From CAVTSA01 sp963737225 (GTDB lineage: Bacteria; Chloroflexota; Dormibacteria; Dormibacterales; Dormibacteraceae), in NCBI GenBank assembly GCA_963737225.1, contig CAVTSA010000006.1:89196-153195 (forward strand): DNA of 64,000 bases. Direction: 5' to 3'. This document shows, one piece after another, positions 36,167 through 44,512 of the stretch. The notes beneath the pieces were generated by a model. That model saw nothing but the letters and a program-made list of their open reading frames with translations. It was not told the origin of the DNA and did not search any database. Positions within the stretch are counted from its first letter, which is position 1; each line of letters opens with the position of its first letter. The translations under genes and the position numbers were made by a program.

Positions 36167-37642
36167 ATGGCCGACATGTCCACGCCCGCGCCGCCCAAGC
36201 GGAGGCTGCGTCGCGAACTCCGACTCTGGGAGGCGTTCGCCCTCTCGATCGGCCTCGCGTCACCGATGCTCGCGATGTCCTTCAGCGGCATCGGCGCCGC
36301 CGGCTATGTCGGTCGCGCCGTCCCCCTCGCGTTCCTTCTCGCTGGGGTCGTCCTCCTCTTCATCGCCTCCGGCATGGTGATCGTGTCCCGCAACTTCTCA
36401 CATGCGGGATCCGTCTACGGCCTGACTGGCGCCACGATCGGCCCGCGTGCCGGCTTCTTCTCGGGGTGGGCGCTGGCCGGCTGCTATCTCGTCTTCACGC
36501 CGGGTTCGCTGGCCGCCGCGGGCTACTTCGTCGCACTGTTCTGCCAGGACACGGGGATCTGGAAGGATGCGGTTAACCACTTCGTCTGGTTCGCCGTCGG
36601 TTTCCTCATCCTCTGCTGGCTCCTCAACCTGGTCCAGGTCCGGAACCTGACCCGCTCGATGCTCTCGATCGAAGGCGTGTCGGTGACCATCCTGCTGATC
36701 CTGATGATCGTGATCGTGGTGCGCCTCGCGGTCGGCACCTCGCCCTACCCGGGGGCGACCCTCACGCTGGCCGTCCTGGTACCCCAGATCGGAGGGCTGC
36801 ACGGTCTTGCGCTGGCATCCGTCTTCGCGTTCATCGCGTTCGCCGGATTCGAGGCCGCGATGAGCCTGGGCGAGGAGACACACGAGCCGAAGCGCACGAT
36901 CCCGCGTGCCCTCATCATCGCCACCATCGCGATCGGCGTTTTCTACTTCCTCTGCATGATGAGCCAGGCCCTCGGGTTCGGCGCCACGCTGAAGGGCGGC
37001 CAGACCTTCGCTGGGTCGACCGGCCCCGTCTTCCAGCTGGCTGCGTCCTACGTGGGGGCACCCATGGCCTGGGCCCTCGAGTTGGGCGCCGCCGTAAGTG
37101 CCTTCGGCTCCGCTCTCGCTTCCGCGGCCGGGTGCGCCCGCCTGATCTATGCGATGGCGCGCGACGCGCGACCCGACTCGCGTCTCGCGACGGTGACCCA
37201 GCGGACCTCCGCACCCGGCGCAGCCCTGGCCTTTGTCATGGTTTTTAGCGTGCTGGCCCTCCTGATACTGGTCCTGGCAGGGAACACCGGCCTCGACATC
37301 TGGAACTACATGGGCACGCTCGGGACCCTGTTGCTTCTGGTGACGTACGCCCTGATCAATGTCGGCGCGGTGCGCCTCGTTCTGACCGGCCGTTCGACCG
37401 TGCGGGTCGCTGCCTGTGTGGGCCCGGCGCTGGCGGTGCTGTTCCTCGCGTTCGTCCTGTTCAATCAGGTCTATCCAGCGCCCCCCGTGCCTTTCAACCT
37501 GCTCCCCTACATGTGCATCGGCTGGCTGGCGCTGGGGCTGCTGATCGTGCTGATCGTGCCGGGCCTGGCAAAACGGATCGGGCGGGGGCTGGCGGTGGAG
37601 GAGGGGCTGATCGCCGACCAGGAGGCCAAGACCGAGGCCTGA
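36167..37642 (+). CDS. APC-family amino acid permease
   Basis: A 491-residue protein with 12 predicted helices. The first unwound helix shows IGLASPMLAMSFSGIGAAGY, and helix 6 has FAFIAFAGFEAAMSLGEETH followed by EPKRTIPRALIIATI, the hallmark of APC transporters (FEA..GEE...P.R..P.A). It imports an amino acid or polyamine with protons. GGGAGGAAG lies 8 bp before the ATG at 36167. It is monocistronic or followed by small unknown genes; repeat block E starts 12 bp after its stop. Confidence 0.88.
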   Translation: MADMSTPAPPKRRLRRELRLWEAFALSIGLASPMLAMSFSGIGAAGYVGRAVPLAFLLAGVVLLFIASGMVIVSRNFSHAGSVYGLTGATIGPRAGFFSGWALAGCYLVFTPGSLAAAGYFVALFCQDTGIWKDAVNHFVWFAVGFLILCWLLNLVQVRNLTRSMLSIEGVSVTILLILMIVIVVRLAVGTSPYPGATLTLAVLVPQIGGLHGLALASVFAFIAFAGFEAAMSLGEETHEPKRTIPRALIIATIAIGVFYFLCMMSQALGFGATLKGGQTFAGSTGPVFQLAASYVGAPMAWALELGAAVSAFGSALASAAGCARLIYAMARDARPDSRLATVTQRTSAPGAALAFVMVFSVLALLILVLAGNTGLDIWNYMGTLGTLLLLVTYALINVGAVRLVLTGRSTVRVAACVGPALAVLFLAFVLFNQVYPAPPVPFNLLPYMCIGWLALGLLIVLIVPGLAKRIGRGLAVEEGLIADQEAKTEA

Positions 37643-37653
37643 AGTCGGTCCAG

Positions 37654-37707
37654 CTGTCGACAGATGTGCCCACAGACGCGTGTCACCCGGGGCCACATGT
37701 CGACAGA
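37654..37707. repeat. Paired TGTCGACA palindromes, long imperfect hairpin (locus E)
   Basis: CTGTCGACAG (37654-37663, perfect palindrome) and ATGTCGACAG (37697-37706) are 43 bp apart. With their inner flanks (ATGTGCCC and GGGGCCACAT) they also form an inverted repeat, so the RNA could fold as one long hairpin. It lies 12 bp downstream of the permease stop and upstream of a small gene; terminator or operator roles are both possible. Confidence 0.5.
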
Positions 37708-37770
37708 CGGCGACCACCATTGGCCACCGGATTTTCTGTAACATCCCTCGACCCAAATCGTGTCGAGGTC

Positions 37771-38085
37771 GTGCTCCGGCGCAACAAGGTCACCCACATC
37801 TATGAGCTGATCAAGGCGTTGGGTTCCGCCCGCCAGCTCGAGTCCGACCGGCAGGCTCGGACCTGGCACCGGCGGGAGGCGATCGAGCGCAAGCACGCCT
37901 ACGAGAGCTCGGTGGACGTGATCTCGGGCACCTTTGGCCCCGGCGTGGCGCACGCGCCCCTGCTCTACCAGTCCGACCCCAGGGTGGATCTTCCGGCCGA
38001 GCTGGAATCTCACCTCCGCGAGGTGATCCATGACGCGGATCCCAGGATCGTGGCCGGCTGGCAGCGGGCGGTCGCCCGCTACTGA
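37771..38085 (+). CDS. Hypothetical small basic protein
   Basis: A 104-residue soluble protein from a GTG at 37771. Contains VTHIYELIKALGSARQLESD, WHRREAIERKHAYESSVDVI and LREVIHDADPRIVAGWQRAV. It is highly charged and probably helical. The frame stays open upstream into the permease gene, but that part is composition-driven Ala/Gly/Arg. No family recognised. The start is uncertain because a good ribosome site is not visible. Confidence 0.5.
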   Translation: MLRRNKVTHIYELIKALGSARQLESDRQARTWHRREAIERKHAYESSVDVISGTFGPGVAHAPLLYQSDPRVDLPAELESHLREVIHDADPRIVAGWQRAVARY

Positions 38086-38118
38086 CGGCGCGCGTCCGGG
38101 GTGTGCGACGATCCGGCC

Positions 38119-38307
38119 ATGGACCCCGAGGTGAAGAAGGCGCTGGAGAACCAGTCAGCGGCGATCACGACCCTGGCCGAAGCCCTGGAGGAAGCATCGC
38201 TGTACATCGAAGGCGGGGTCCAGGTCGACGCCGGCTCGCTTGCCGTCGCGATACGGGCGAAAGCGAGAGAGGCGGTGAAGCTGTTGGACACAGCCATCGC
38301 CGACTAG
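38119..38307 (+). CDS. Hypothetical small helical protein
   Basis: A 62-residue protein, MDPEVKKALENQSAAITTLA followed by EALEEASLYIEGG and AIRAKAREAVKLLDTAIAD. Two amphipathic helices; coiled-coil pairing is likely. Codon bias at third positions is strong, which supports translation. It follows the small basic protein gene by 33 bp on the same strand. The function is unknown. Confidence 0.55.
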   Translation: MDPEVKKALENQSAAITTLAEALEEASLYIEGGVQVDAGSLAVAIRAKAREAVKLLDTAIAD

Positions 38308-38438
38308 GACAGACCTGCCGGCCGCGCCGGCGGTCGACGCCCTGCGAGCTCTTGGGAGAGGTGGGGCGGCGGCTGTGGAAACGTCGGAGCCGGAGGACCG
38401 TCCTGATCCTCGATTAGCGTCGTTCTCTCGAGCCTGAT

Positions 38439-39110
38439 CTACTGCAGGTTCCGAATCGCCCCGATGGTGAGGAAGGCGCCGATGACGATCAGAAGCGCTC
38501 CACCGATGGCAGCGGTATGCGCGGACATCCAGGCCTGGATGCCCGCGAGGAGGGTCGGGCCGCGGTCCCCGAGCGCGTAGTACAGCACCACCGGTGCGAT
38601 GACCGTGGCGCTGGCCACGGCGAGGAAGATGCCGGCGGCGGCCGCGCCCCCGATAACGCCGGTGGGCGCGTTGGCGATGACCAGTCCCCCACCGGCCAGA
38701 AGGAGAATGCTCTTCGGCCCGATCGACAGCGCGAAACCGACACCCGCGCTCTTGACCGGTGTGATCCCTTGAACGACCCGCGTCCACCTGGGTGCCGCCT
38801 GGGCGGGACGGCTTTTTCTGCGCCCCACCCACGTCCAGATACCGAGGCACAGGGCTGCCACACCAACGACGAGACGCACGATCGGCACGCTCACCGACGG
38901 AATCCTGCCGTGGGGCTGGCGTATCGCCCCCGCGGCCAGGATCACGATCGCGATGACGAGCGCGTAGCCCAACACCCGGCCTCCCGCGAACGTCAGGCCG
39001 CTCACCCGAGCGCCGCCAGACAGGAGGATGAGGATGACGGCGGTTATCGGTAACGGACTCAACGTAGCCGCCACCGCAAACGGCAGGATGCCGCCTATTG
39101 CCTGACCCAA
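38439..39110 (-). CDS. GAP-family (Sap/LysE-like) membrane protein
   Basis: A 223-residue protein with six hydrophobic segments. The first helix has FAVAATLSPLPITAVILILL, and GGRVLGYALVIAIVILAAGA, KSAGVGFALSIGPKSILLLA and ATVIAPVVLYYALGDRGPTL follow. This pattern matches the GAP family, which includes the mycobacterial Sap protein linked to sulfolipid export, and resembles LysE transporters. Its substrate is unknown. It is transcribed away from the tRNA-Glu gene region and stands alone. Confidence 0.75.
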   Translation of the reverse strand: MGQAIGGILPFAVAATLSPLPITAVILILLSGGARVSGLTFAGGRVLGYALVIAIVILAAGAIRQPHGRIPSVSVPIVRLVVGVAALCLGIWTWVGRRKSRPAQAAPRWTRVVQGITPVKSAGVGFALSIGPKSILLLAGGGLVIANAPTGVIGGAAAAGIFLAVASATVIAPVVLYYALGDRGPTLLAGIQAWMSAHTAAIGGALLIVIGAFLTIGAIRNLQ

Positions 39111-39249
39111 GGTCGACCTACCTCGCCGTGCTCATGCTCGCCGCACCAAAACCCAGCCTGGATGCTGTTGGTCGGGCCGGCGCGATTTGGGAGTAAATCG
39201 CAACGGGTGTCACCAACCGTAGTGACCGCTCGGACGAGTGTGCGTGCCC

Positions 39250-39300
39250 GGGCCTGCAGAGATGCGACAAAACTCTGCGGGTGAGGGCCTGCAGGGGTGC
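39250..39300. repeat. Short direct repeat GGGCCTGCAG (35-bp period)
   Basis: GGGCCTGCAG occurs at 39250 and 39285, each followed by R-G-R-TGCG. GCAGAG and CTCTGC inside the first unit can form a small hairpin. The period is 35 bp, so it does not share the 42-bp register of the other repeat loci. Located between the GAP-family gene and tRNA-Glu. Confidence 0.35.
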
Positions 39301-39408
39301 GCATGAGTGGCCCAGACGCCCCTGACGCAGCCCCAGGTGACCAAGTTCGGGTAAGCATCTGGATCGGACGCACACCGCAAGGCCGGATTGAACCTCGGAA
39401 AGGGATGG

Positions 39409-39482
39409 TGGCCCGTGCGGGCTTCGAACCCGCGATCTCCGGCTTGAAAGGCCGGCGTCCTAGTCCTCTAGACGAACGGGCC
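39409..39482 (-). tRNA. tRNA-Glu (anticodon TTC)
   Basis: The reverse strand has acceptor GGCCCGT/ACGGGCC, D arm GTCTAGAGGACTAGGAC, anticodon arm CCGGC-CTTTCAA-GCCGG (anticodon TTC) and T arm GCGGG-TTCGAAG-CCCGC. The discriminator is A and CCA is encoded (39406-39408). Confidence 0.97.
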
Positions 39483-39537
39483 GCCGCGAGCCAATCAGTG
39501 TAAGCGGGCGCCCTCGAACCGAGCCTCCAGGCCGCGT

Positions 39538-40158
39538 TCAGGGCAGCTGTGACGCAAGCAGCGTGTGGGCCACCCGGCGTCCGTACTCCTCCAGGTCGGT
39601 GTCGAGGCCGGGCACCGGGGGTGAGCCATCGCCTCCCAGCAGCGCCGCGAACGCGCGATGCTGGCAAGCCCCGAGTAGCCCGGCCGCGATGAAAGGAAGC
39701 TGAGCGTCCTCGCCCAGGCGTCCACACGCCTGCTCCAGGCCCAGGTACCGCACCAGCCCGACCTGGCCCATGGCGGGACCTCCCGCCCGGCCTGTCCGCT
39801 GGAGCCAGCCGAGCACGTCGGGGTCGCCAAGCACCGACCCTGCCATCGGGAGCAGGTCCTCGTAGAAGCGCGCCGCTGCTGACGCGAACCGGGCCAGGTT
39901 CTCCTCGACGGTGCGCTCTCCGACGGACGCCGCCAGCTCTTGCATCGCCGTACGGATGCCGCTCGAGACGGAGCCGAACGCGGCCCCGAACAGCTCGGTC
40001 TTGTTCTCGAAATGGTTGTAGAGGCTCCCCTCGGAGACGCCGGCCTCGCGCGCGATCTCCCGGGTGGTGGCGTTGGTCGCGCCACGCTTCGCCATCACGC
40101 GCAGGGCGGCGGCCACGATCCGCTCTCGCATCGCCTGCGGTCTCGGCTCGTCCGGCAT
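39538..40158 (-). CDS. TetR-family repressor
   Basis: A 206-residue regulator. The N-terminal HTH (residues 8-55) is MRERIVAAALRVMAKRGA then TTREIAREAGVSEGSLYNHF with ENKTELFGAAF. The C-terminal ligand domain is helical. It is divergent from the cupin-MFS-LLM operon, and two matching palindromes of the TGAGTGAGCGCTCACTCA type lie between the two starts, the classic arrangement of a self-repressing local regulator released by a substrate of the operon. ATG 40158 follows GTGGAG by 12 bp. Confidence 0.9.
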   Translation of the reverse strand: MPDEPRPQAMRERIVAAALRVMAKRGATNATTREIAREAGVSEGSLYNHFENKTELFGAAFGSVSSGIRTAMQELAASVGERTVEENLARFASAAARFYEDLLPMAGSVLGDPDVLGWLQRTGRAGGPAMGQVGLVRYLGLEQACGRLGEDAQLPFIAAGLLGACQHRAFAALLGGDGSPPVPGLDTDLEEYGRRVAHTLLASQLP

Positions 40159-40183
40159 CGTGCTGCAGTCTCCACTTGACAAA

Positions 40184-40237
40184 TGAGTGAGCGCTCACCC
40201 AGAATGGTTTCCGACGCGGTGAGTGGGCGCTCACTCA
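40184..40237. promoter_or_regulatory. Two TetR-type operators in a divergent promoter
   Basis: TGAGTGAGCGCTCACCCA (40184-40201) and TGAGTGGGCGCTCACTCA (40220-40237) are near-palindromes of one sequence, centred at 40192.5 and 40228.5, 36 bp apart. Both fall between the TetR start (40158, minus) and the cupin start (40273, plus). The sequence type is a familiar TetR-family operator. Confidence 0.85.
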
Positions 40238-40272
40238 GCATAGCGCGATTGCTCGAGACAGGAGGTGGCGAG

Positions 40273-40632
40273 ATGACCACGACCATGGCGATCGACTTCA
40301 AAGAGCAGGACGGGGGAAGGGGCTACACGTTCCGGGGCTCGGAGCACGGCGACGTCCCGGTCTCGGTCATCGTGGACCGCTCGCGGCCGGGTGAAGGACC
40401 GGCGCTGCACCGGCATCCGTACGACGAGGTCTGGGTGATCGAGCAGGGGGAGGTCACGTTCACCGTCGGGGAACGGTCCTTGCCAGGGGCGCCCGGAACC
40501 GTGGTCACCGTGCCCGCGGGCGAGTTCCACGGATTCGAGAACACCGGGAGGGCGCCGCTGCAGATGATCTGCATCCACACCCGGGCGCGGATGGAGACGG
40601 AGTGGCTCGACGTGCGGAAGCCGGCGGGATGA
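40273..40632 (+). CDS. Cupin-domain protein
   Basis: A 119-residue single cupin: GPALHRHPYDEVWVIEQGEV (motif 1 with two His and a Glu) and TVVTVPAGEFHGFENTG (motif 2 with His). The metal-binding H-x-H...E...H set is complete. AGGAGGTGGCGAG precedes the ATG at 40273. First gene of the TetR-controlled operon, overlapping the MFS gene (ATGATG at 40629). Could be a dioxygenase, an isomerase or a binding protein; the export and LLM partners suggest processing of a toxic small molecule. Confidence 0.85.
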   Translation: MTTTMAIDFKEQDGGRGYTFRGSEHGDVPVSVIVDRSRPGEGPALHRHPYDEVWVIEQGEVTFTVGERSLPGAPGTVVTVPAGEFHGFENTGRAPLQMICIHTRARMETEWLDVRKPAG

Positions 40633-42107
40633 TGCGTGCCCTCTCGGGACCCCGTTCAGCCGCGACGCCCCTGGCGAGCCGGTGGACGGCGCTCGCCTTC
40701 ATGGCCCTGGCTCAGCTGATGATCGCGCTCGACGCCACCATCGTCAGCATCGCGCTGCCTTCGGCGCAGCGCGCGCTGGGTGCCTCCGACGCCGAACGCC
40801 AGTGGATGCTGACGGCCTACGCGCTCGCGTTCGGGTGCCTTCTCCTGCTCGGGGGTCGGGTCTCGGACGTGATCGGCCGCAAGGCGGCGTTCCTGATCGG
40901 TCTGGCCGGGTTTGCGACCGCCTCCGCGGTGGGCGGCGCGGCGCCCGCGTTCTGGGTCCTCGTCTTCGCACGGGCGACGCAGGGCGCGTTCGCCGCCCTC
41001 CTCGCGCCGACGGTGCTCTCCCTGGTGGCGGTCACCTTCACCGAGCCCCGCGAGCGGGCCAAAGCCTTCGCGATCTACGGCACGATCGCCGGCACCGGCG
41101 CCGCCGTGGGCCTGGTGGTGGGTGGCGTCGTCACCGAGTACCTGACCTGGCGGTGGTGCCTCTACGTCAACGTGCCGATCGCGCTGGTGGCGGCAGCCGG
41201 CGGCTGGCTGGCGCTGCGCACGCCTCCGCGGCACCGCCCGGTGGGGGGCCGGTTCGACGCGCTCGGGCTGGCGCTCGCAAGCGCCGGCCTGGCATCCCTC
41301 GTCATCGCGTGCACCCAGGCGCTGAGTCAGGGCTGGGCGTCGGCACGCGTGCTGACCCTGCTCGCCCTGAGCGCAACGTGCTTCTTCGTGTTCGTGGTCT
41401 GGGAAGGGCGCTGCCGCGTACCACTGGTGCCGTTTTCGATCGTGCTCGACCGGACCCGCGGCGGTGCCTACCTGACCGCACTCCTGGCCATCGCGGGCAT
41501 GTCCGGCGTCTACCTGATCCTCACCTACTACCTGCAGGAGGTGCTGCGTTACACGCCGCTGCAGGCGGGCCTGGCGTTCCTGCCACTGCCCGCCGCGTCG
41601 CAGCTGGTGTCCTGGGCCGTGGTCAGCCGCCTGCTGCCGCGCGTGCCCCCGCGCGCGTTGATGGCGCCGGGCGCGTTGGTGGCGGCGCTCGGCATGGGGG
41701 TCCTGACGCTGCTCCCGAGCGGCGGCGCCTACCCGACGCATGTGCTGCCCGCCGAGATCCTGCTGGGGGGCGGCATCTCGGGTCTGATGGTGCCCGCGTT
41801 CAGCGTCGCCACGCTCGGCCTGGACCCGCGTCAGGCCGGAGTCGGCTCGGCCCTCGCCAACACCGCCACCCAGGTCGGCGGCTCTCTCGGCACCGCGCTG
41901 CTCAACACGGCCGCGGCCGGGGCCACCACGGCATACCTCGCCCTGCACGGCGCGGCGATGACGGCCGCGTTGGTGCACGGATACGCGGTCGCCGCCGGCT
42001 GCGGCGCCGCCGTCTTCGCCGCGGCGGCGCTGGTCGCCGCGCTGTTGATCACCGCCGGACCGCCGGCACGCACGGCGGTCCGCCCCACCGGAGGTTCTTT
42101 TCGATGA
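40629..42107 (+). CDS. MFS drug-efflux transporter (DHA2, 14 helices)
   Basis: A 492-residue exporter. Signatures: LDATIVSIALPSAQRALGAS in helix 1, GGRVSDVIGRKAAFLIG (motif A), IAGTGAAVGLVVGGVVTEYL (exporter motif C) and a DTR-like RTRGGAYLTALLAIA later. It has 14 predicted helices. The start overlaps the cupin stop and the stop overlaps the LLM gene start (ATGA at 42104), so the three are tightly coupled under the TetR repressor. Proton-driven export of the repressor's ligand is likely. Confidence 0.9.
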   Translation: MMRALSGPRSAATPLASRWTALAFMALAQLMIALDATIVSIALPSAQRALGASDAERQWMLTAYALAFGCLLLLGGRVSDVIGRKAAFLIGLAGFATASAVGGAAPAFWVLVFARATQGAFAALLAPTVLSLVAVTFTEPRERAKAFAIYGTIAGTGAAVGLVVGGVVTEYLTWRWCLYVNVPIALVAAAGGWLALRTPPRHRPVGGRFDALGLALASAGLASLVIACTQALSQGWASARVLTLLALSATCFFVFVVWEGRCRVPLVPFSIVLDRTRGGAYLTALLAIAGMSGVYLILTYYLQEVLRYTPLQAGLAFLPLPAASQLVSWAVVSRLLPRVPPRALMAPGALVAALGMGVLTLLPSGGAYPTHVLPAEILLGGGISGLMVPAFSVATLGLDPRQAGVGSALANTATQVGGSLGTALLNTAAAGATTAYLALHGAAMTAALVHGYAVAAGCGAAVFAAAALVAALLITAGPPARTAVRPTGGSFR

Positions 42108-43000
42108 CGCACCCCTTCCGTTTCGGCGTGGTGGCCGCGTTCGCCCGGTCGGGCGACGAGTGGACGGAGACCGCTCGCCGTGTCGAGTCGCTGGGCTACT
42201 CCACGCTCGTCATTCCCGACAACCTGCGCTACACGCTGGCCCCGATCCCGGCGCTGGCGGCGGCCGCCGCGGCGACCCGAACCCTTCGCGTCGGGACTTA
42301 CGTCCTCGCCAACGACCTCCGCAACCCGGTGATGCTCGCCAAAGACGCCGCCACCCTCGACGTGCTCTCCGGTGGCCGCCTCGAGCTCGGCCTGGGCGCC
42401 GGCCGGCCCGACTCCGCAGCGGAGAACCGGATGCTCGGTCTCCCGTTCGATCGGGGCGGCGTGCGAGTCAGCCGCCTCGCCGAGTCGCTGGCGCTGCTGA
42501 AGCAGCTGCTGACCGGCCAGAGCGCGACCGCCCCGGGTCCCTACTACGCGGCATCGGAGGCCCAGGTCTCGCCGGCGCCGATCCAGAAGCCACATCCCCC
42601 GATCCTGATCGCCGGCAGCGGCCGGCGCCTGCTGTCCATCGCCGCCCGCGAGGCCGACATGGTGGCCTTCGGCATCGCCCCCACGGAGACCGCGGAGGGC
42701 GCCGCGGAGAAGGTGGGGTGGGTCCGGGAGGCGGCCGGAGCCGGGTTCGAAAGGCTGGAGCTGAACCTCAACCTGATGGCGGTCGGCGATCGGGTGCCCC
42801 GGTTCGTCTCCTCCCAGATGGGCCTTGACGCCGCGGGTCTGGCCGCAGCCGGCTCGGTGGCGGCGGTGACCGGAAGCACTGAGGAGATGTGCGAGACGTT
42901 GCTCCGTCGTCGGGAGCGCCTCGGCTTCTCCTACCTGCTGGTGGCGGACGAACTGATGGACGCGCTGGCGCCGGTGGTGGAGCGGCTCGCCGGCCGCTGA
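42104..43000 (+). CDS. LLM-class (luciferase-like) F420-dependent oxidoreductase
   Basis: A 298-residue TIM-barrel luciferase-like monooxygenase fold: FRFGVVAAFARSGDEWTETA at the start, GYSTLVIPDNLRYTLAP, RTLRVGTYVLANDLRNPVML, DVLSGGRLELGLGAGRPDS and PHPPILIAGSGRRLLSIAAR. The last two are the LLM hallmarks. The family uses F420 or FMN to reduce or oxidise small molecules. GGAGG lies 8 bp before the ATG. Operon membership with an exporter and a cupin suggests detoxification. Confidence 0.87.
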   Translation: MTHPFRFGVVAAFARSGDEWTETARRVESLGYSTLVIPDNLRYTLAPIPALAAAAAATRTLRVGTYVLANDLRNPVMLAKDAATLDVLSGGRLELGLGAGRPDSAAENRMLGLPFDRGGVRVSRLAESLALLKQLLTGQSATAPGPYYAASEAQVSPAPIQKPHPPILIAGSGRRLLSIAAREADMVAFGIAPTETAEGAAEKVGWVREAAGAGFERLELNLNLMAVGDRVPRFVSSQMGLDAAGLAAAGSVAAVTGSTEEMCETLLRRRERLGFSYLLVADELMDALAPVVERLAGR

Positions 43001-43043
43001 AGGCGGTCCGGCGCCGCGGCGGGCAGGTATCTTCACTTCGGTG

Positions 43044-44471
43044 ATGGCCTCTGCTCGCCGCCGGCTGCCCCCTGCCGTCGCCGGAGGAGACCCGGCGACC
43101 GCCGCCGCCGGTCTCGAGATGCTGGCGGCGGGCGGATCCGCGGCCGACGCCGCGGTGGCAATGGTGCTCACCGCCTCGGTCGCCGAGACGATCTTCACCG
43201 GGATCGGGGGCGGCGGCTTCGCGACCTATTTCGACGGCTCCACGGGCACCGTCACCTGCCTCGACTTCTTCGTCGCGGTTCCCGGCCTCGACGGGATCCG
43301 GCCCGCGGCACCCGAGACGATCGAGATCGTGCTCGGCGCGCAGCCCCTGCCCTACCAGGTGGGGGCGGCGACGATCGCGGTTCCTGGCGTGCCGGCGGGC
43401 CTGGCGGACCTGCACCGCCGCTGGGGCCGGCTTCCCTGGCGCGACCTCTTCCGGCCGGCGCGCTCGCTGGCGGTGCGCGGGGCTCCGATCAGCGAGCGGC
43501 ATGCCGCACTGCTGGTCGAGATCGCACCCGCGATGGCGCGCGGCGAAGGTCTCGACGTCTATACAGTCCAGGACGGCGAAGGCGGCCGCCGGCTGCTCCG
43601 CACGGGCGAGCCGGTCCACCATCCGCTGCTCGTCAACGCGCTCGACGCCCTGGCCGAAGAGGGCCCCGGCTCTGCCTACACCGGGTCCATGGCGGAAGCC
43701 CTGTGCCGGTTGTCGCAGGAGCGGGGTGGGGCGGTCGGCCCGCGGGACCTGGCGGCGTACCGGGTGCGTGAGCTGGAACCGCGGCACGCCGGCTTCGTCG
43801 GCCGCACCGTCCACCTGCGCGGCGACGATCTCGATCACACCGGCGACACCCTCGAGCGCCTGGATGCGATCTTCCGCGCGGCGCCGGGGATCGAGACACC
43901 GGTGGCCGTCGTCGGTGCGCTCGATGCCGGCGGGGATCGTGACGGGGATACGTCCAACTGCGCCGCGGTGGACGGGTCCGGGAACGCCTGCGCGGTGACG
44001 ACCAGCCTGGGCCTCGGTGCCGGCGAGTGGTGGCCGGGGTACGGCGTGCACCTCAACTCGATGCTGGGCGAGGGAGAGCTGCTCCGCGGAGAGCTGACGC
44101 CGGGCGACCGGATGGGCTCGATGATGACGCCGCTGGTGGTGACCGACGCGCAGGGTCCGGTGCTGGCCGGCGGCGCGGCCGGGGCCAGTCGCATCCGCTC
44201 GTCACTGGCGCAGGTGCTGACGCGCGTCCTCCGTGACGGAACCGCACCGCAGGAGGCGGTCGACGCACCCCGCGTGAACCCGGTGCCGGGACCCCGCATC
44301 CACTGCGAGCCGGGCCTCCCGGAGTCGGTGCTCGCCGCGCTGCGCGAGACCGGCGCCGAGGTGGTCGTCTGGCCGGGGCGGCACAGCTACTTCGGTGGCG
44401 TCAGCCTGGTTGCGGAGGGCGGTCCCGCGGCCGACCCCAGACGAGGTGGGGGCACCGGCGTCCTCCCCTGA
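43044..44471 (+). CDS. Gamma-glutamyltransferase homologue
   Basis: A 475-residue Ntn-hydrolase precursor. N-terminal AAAGLEMLAAGGSAADAAVA and TGIGGGGFATYF match the large subunit. The predicted self-cleavage Thr is at about residue 303 in GDTSNCAAVDGSGNACAVTT; classical enzymes have TTHLS at this place, here T-S-N. The small subunit continues with LNSMLGEGEL and LAGGAAGASRIRSSLAQVLT. It is shorter than usual and has no signal peptide, so it may act on intracellular gamma-glutamyl compounds or another substrate. A GTG 3 bp upstream is an alternative start. Confidence 0.85.
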   Translation: MASARRRLPPAVAGGDPATAAAGLEMLAAGGSAADAAVAMVLTASVAETIFTGIGGGGFATYFDGSTGTVTCLDFFVAVPGLDGIRPAAPETIEIVLGAQPLPYQVGAATIAVPGVPAGLADLHRRWGRLPWRDLFRPARSLAVRGAPISERHAALLVEIAPAMARGEGLDVYTVQDGEGGRRLLRTGEPVHHPLLVNALDALAEEGPGSAYTGSMAEALCRLSQERGGAVGPRDLAAYRVRELEPRHAGFVGRTVHLRGDDLDHTGDTLERLDAIFRAAPGIETPVAVVGALDAGGDRDGDTSNCAAVDGSGNACAVTTSLGLGAGEWWPGYGVHLNSMLGEGELLRGELTPGDRMGSMMTPLVVTDAQGPVLAGGAAGASRIRSSLAQVLTRVLRDGTAPQEAVDAPRVNPVPGPRIHCEPGLPESVLAALRETGAEVVVWPGRHSYFGGVSLVAEGGPAADPRRGGGTGVLP

Positions 44472-44512
44472 CCCGCCTCTCGCGACGCTCCGCGAGGCGC
44501 CGCGATGGGTCG

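Noticed and set aside
39250..39300. Member of the 42-bp paired-palindrome family
   Set aside because: The period is 35 bp and the core is a weak palindrome; listed only as a short direct repeat.
39297..39503. Small plus-strand protein with FEPAISGLKGRR
   Set aside because: This is the classic translation of the antisense of tRNA-Glu, not a gene.
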